The translations under genes were made by a program, and so were the position numbers. 16,917 nt of DNA from Pseudomonadota bacterium (GTDB taxonomy: Bacteria > Pseudomonadota > Gammaproteobacteria > SZUA-229), in assembly GCA_015222965.1 (NCBI GenBank), contig JADFWF010000142.1, positions 1 to 16,917 of the forward strand, in the 5' to 3' direction. The first letter of the stretch is position 1; the number at the start of each line of letters is the position of its first letter. Below the pieces are notes generated by a model. The model was not told the DNA's origin, ran no database searches, and saw only the letters and a program-made list of their open reading frames with translations. Of the stretch, positions 16,334-16,917 are shown piece after piece.

Positions 16334-16885
16334 ATGGCAAGTGATTTCTCTATTCGACATGCCGCGCACATCATAAAGCGCGGCGGCATCATCGCTTACC
16401 CTACCGACACCATCTACGGGCTGGGCTGCAACCCTTTCGATATCGAAGCCGTCGAAAGGATCAACACCATCAAACAACGCCCGGCTAACAAGCAGTTCAT
16501 CTTGCTGGCTGCTCATATCGACCAGGTAAGATCTTTGATCGTCCTCGACAGTGATCAGGAATCATCGATCTCGCTGAGCACTGAACCAACAAGCTGGATC
16601 GCAAAAGCAAGTCAAAACGCACCTTGCTGGCTAACTGATAATGACAACTCATTGACATTCCGCATCAGCAAAAACGAAACTGTAGAGAAGCTATGCAGTG
16701 CCTTAGGGCATGCCATAATATCGACCAGCGCAAACATGTCCGGAAAAAAACCGGCAAAAAATGCTCTTGAGATACACCGCTACTTTCACACCACGGTTGA
16801 TAAAATACTGGCTAGCAATAAAAAACTGACTGGCCGTCCATCTAAAATAATCCGGCTATGCGATAATCACATCATCAGACAATAA
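16334..16885 (+). CDS. tsaC: TsaC, threonylcarbamoyl-AMP synthase (YrdC family)
   Basis: 183 residues, the normal short-form length. TsaC makes threonylcarbamoyl-AMP from Thr, bicarbonate and ATP, the first step of t6A37 tRNA modification. Visible marks are AYPTDTIYGLGC (21-32), KQRPANK (47-53) and STSANMSG (130-137). The segment where family members usually have a WPGPVT-like motif reads LSTEPTSWIAKA (81-92), an unusual substitution. WLT..NSL.FRI (99-111) after it aligns well with E. coli TsaC from memory. Starts 6 bases after topA with no clear Shine-Dalgarno, so coupling is likely. The topA/smg neighbourhood supports the call. Confidence 0.92.
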   Translation: MASDFSIRHAAHIIKRGGIIAYPTDTIYGLGCNPFDIEAVERINTIKQRPANKQFILLAAHIDQVRSLIVLDSDQESSISLSTEPTSWIAKASQNAPCWLTDNDNSLTFRISKNETVEKLCSALGHAIISTSANMSGKKPAKNALEIHRYFHTTVDKILASNKKLTGRPSKIIRLCDNHIIRQ

Positions 16886-16905
16886 TACAATCTTATAAAA
16901 ATACT

Positions 16906-16917
16906 ATGAACACTGAA
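16906..16917 (+). CDS. Possible start of the next rightward gene (four codons)
   Basis: ATGAACACTGAA reads MNTE and runs off the right edge, 20 bases after the tsaC stop. No Shine-Dalgarno is evident. In related genomes aroE, hemF or qor commonly comes next, but four codons cannot decide. Confidence 0.3.

Noticed and set aside
16046..16516. Long minus-strand frames rich in Phe, Leu and Cys opposite the topA tail
   Set aside because: They are the antisense reading of the AAA/AAG lysine codons (TTT/CTT), so the apparent membrane segments are an artefact of low complexity.

Overview
The window looks like ordinary chromosomal core DNA of a gammaproteobacterium. The evidence is gene content and order: trkH-trkA-rsmB-fmt-def runs leftward and tsaP-dprA-smg-topA-tsaC runs rightward from a shared divergent region. 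From memory this is close to the arrangement in Pseudomonas (trkA-sun-fmt-def, tsaP-dprA-tsaC), Xanthomonas and E. coli (def-fmt, dprA-smg-yrdD-tsaC). A monofunctional hisB, an outer-membrane lipid A acyltransferase and a pilus-secretin accessory protein also fit a Gram-negative. Base composition is moderate. I cannot name a genus. I see no tRNA, rRNA, CRISPR array, insertion sequence or phage gene.

Layout, left to right. (1) 1-1876, minus strand: dtd, hisB, hisH and the start of hisA, a histidine-biosynthesis cluster headed by a D-aminoacyl-tRNA deacylase. (2) 1877-2487, a 611-base stretch without a convincing protein gene. It holds a perfect -10-like hexamer, an inverted repeat, two 24-base-spaced direct repeats, a good rightward intrinsic terminator with no gene in front of it, and a nested palindromic repeat of about 175 bases. 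(3) 2488-7514, minus strand: trkA, trkH, an LpxL/HtrB-family acyltransferase, ttcA and a 132-residue protein I do not firmly recognise. Gaps between them run from -8 to 21 bases, so they are probably one transcript. (4) 7644-10540, minus strand: def, fmt, rsmB, a translation-initiation and rRNA-modification cluster. (5) 10541-10752, divergent control region. (6) 10753-16885, plus strand: tsaP, dprA, smg, topA, tsaC, followed by the first codons of another gene at the window edge.

The genes serve translation and RNA modification (fmt, def, rsmB, ttcA, dtd, tsaC), DNA handling (dprA, topA), K+ uptake (trkA/trkH), envelope assembly (lpxL-like, tsaP) and histidine synthesis. I found no strong candidate for a new multi-gene system. 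The items most worth a second look are the orphan terminator with its upstream promoter-like site (a possible small RNA at about 1930-2205), the nested repeat at 2279-2452, an unusual TsaC motif, the lysine-pentad tail of TopA, and a 14-base duplication that sets the stop codon of rsmB.
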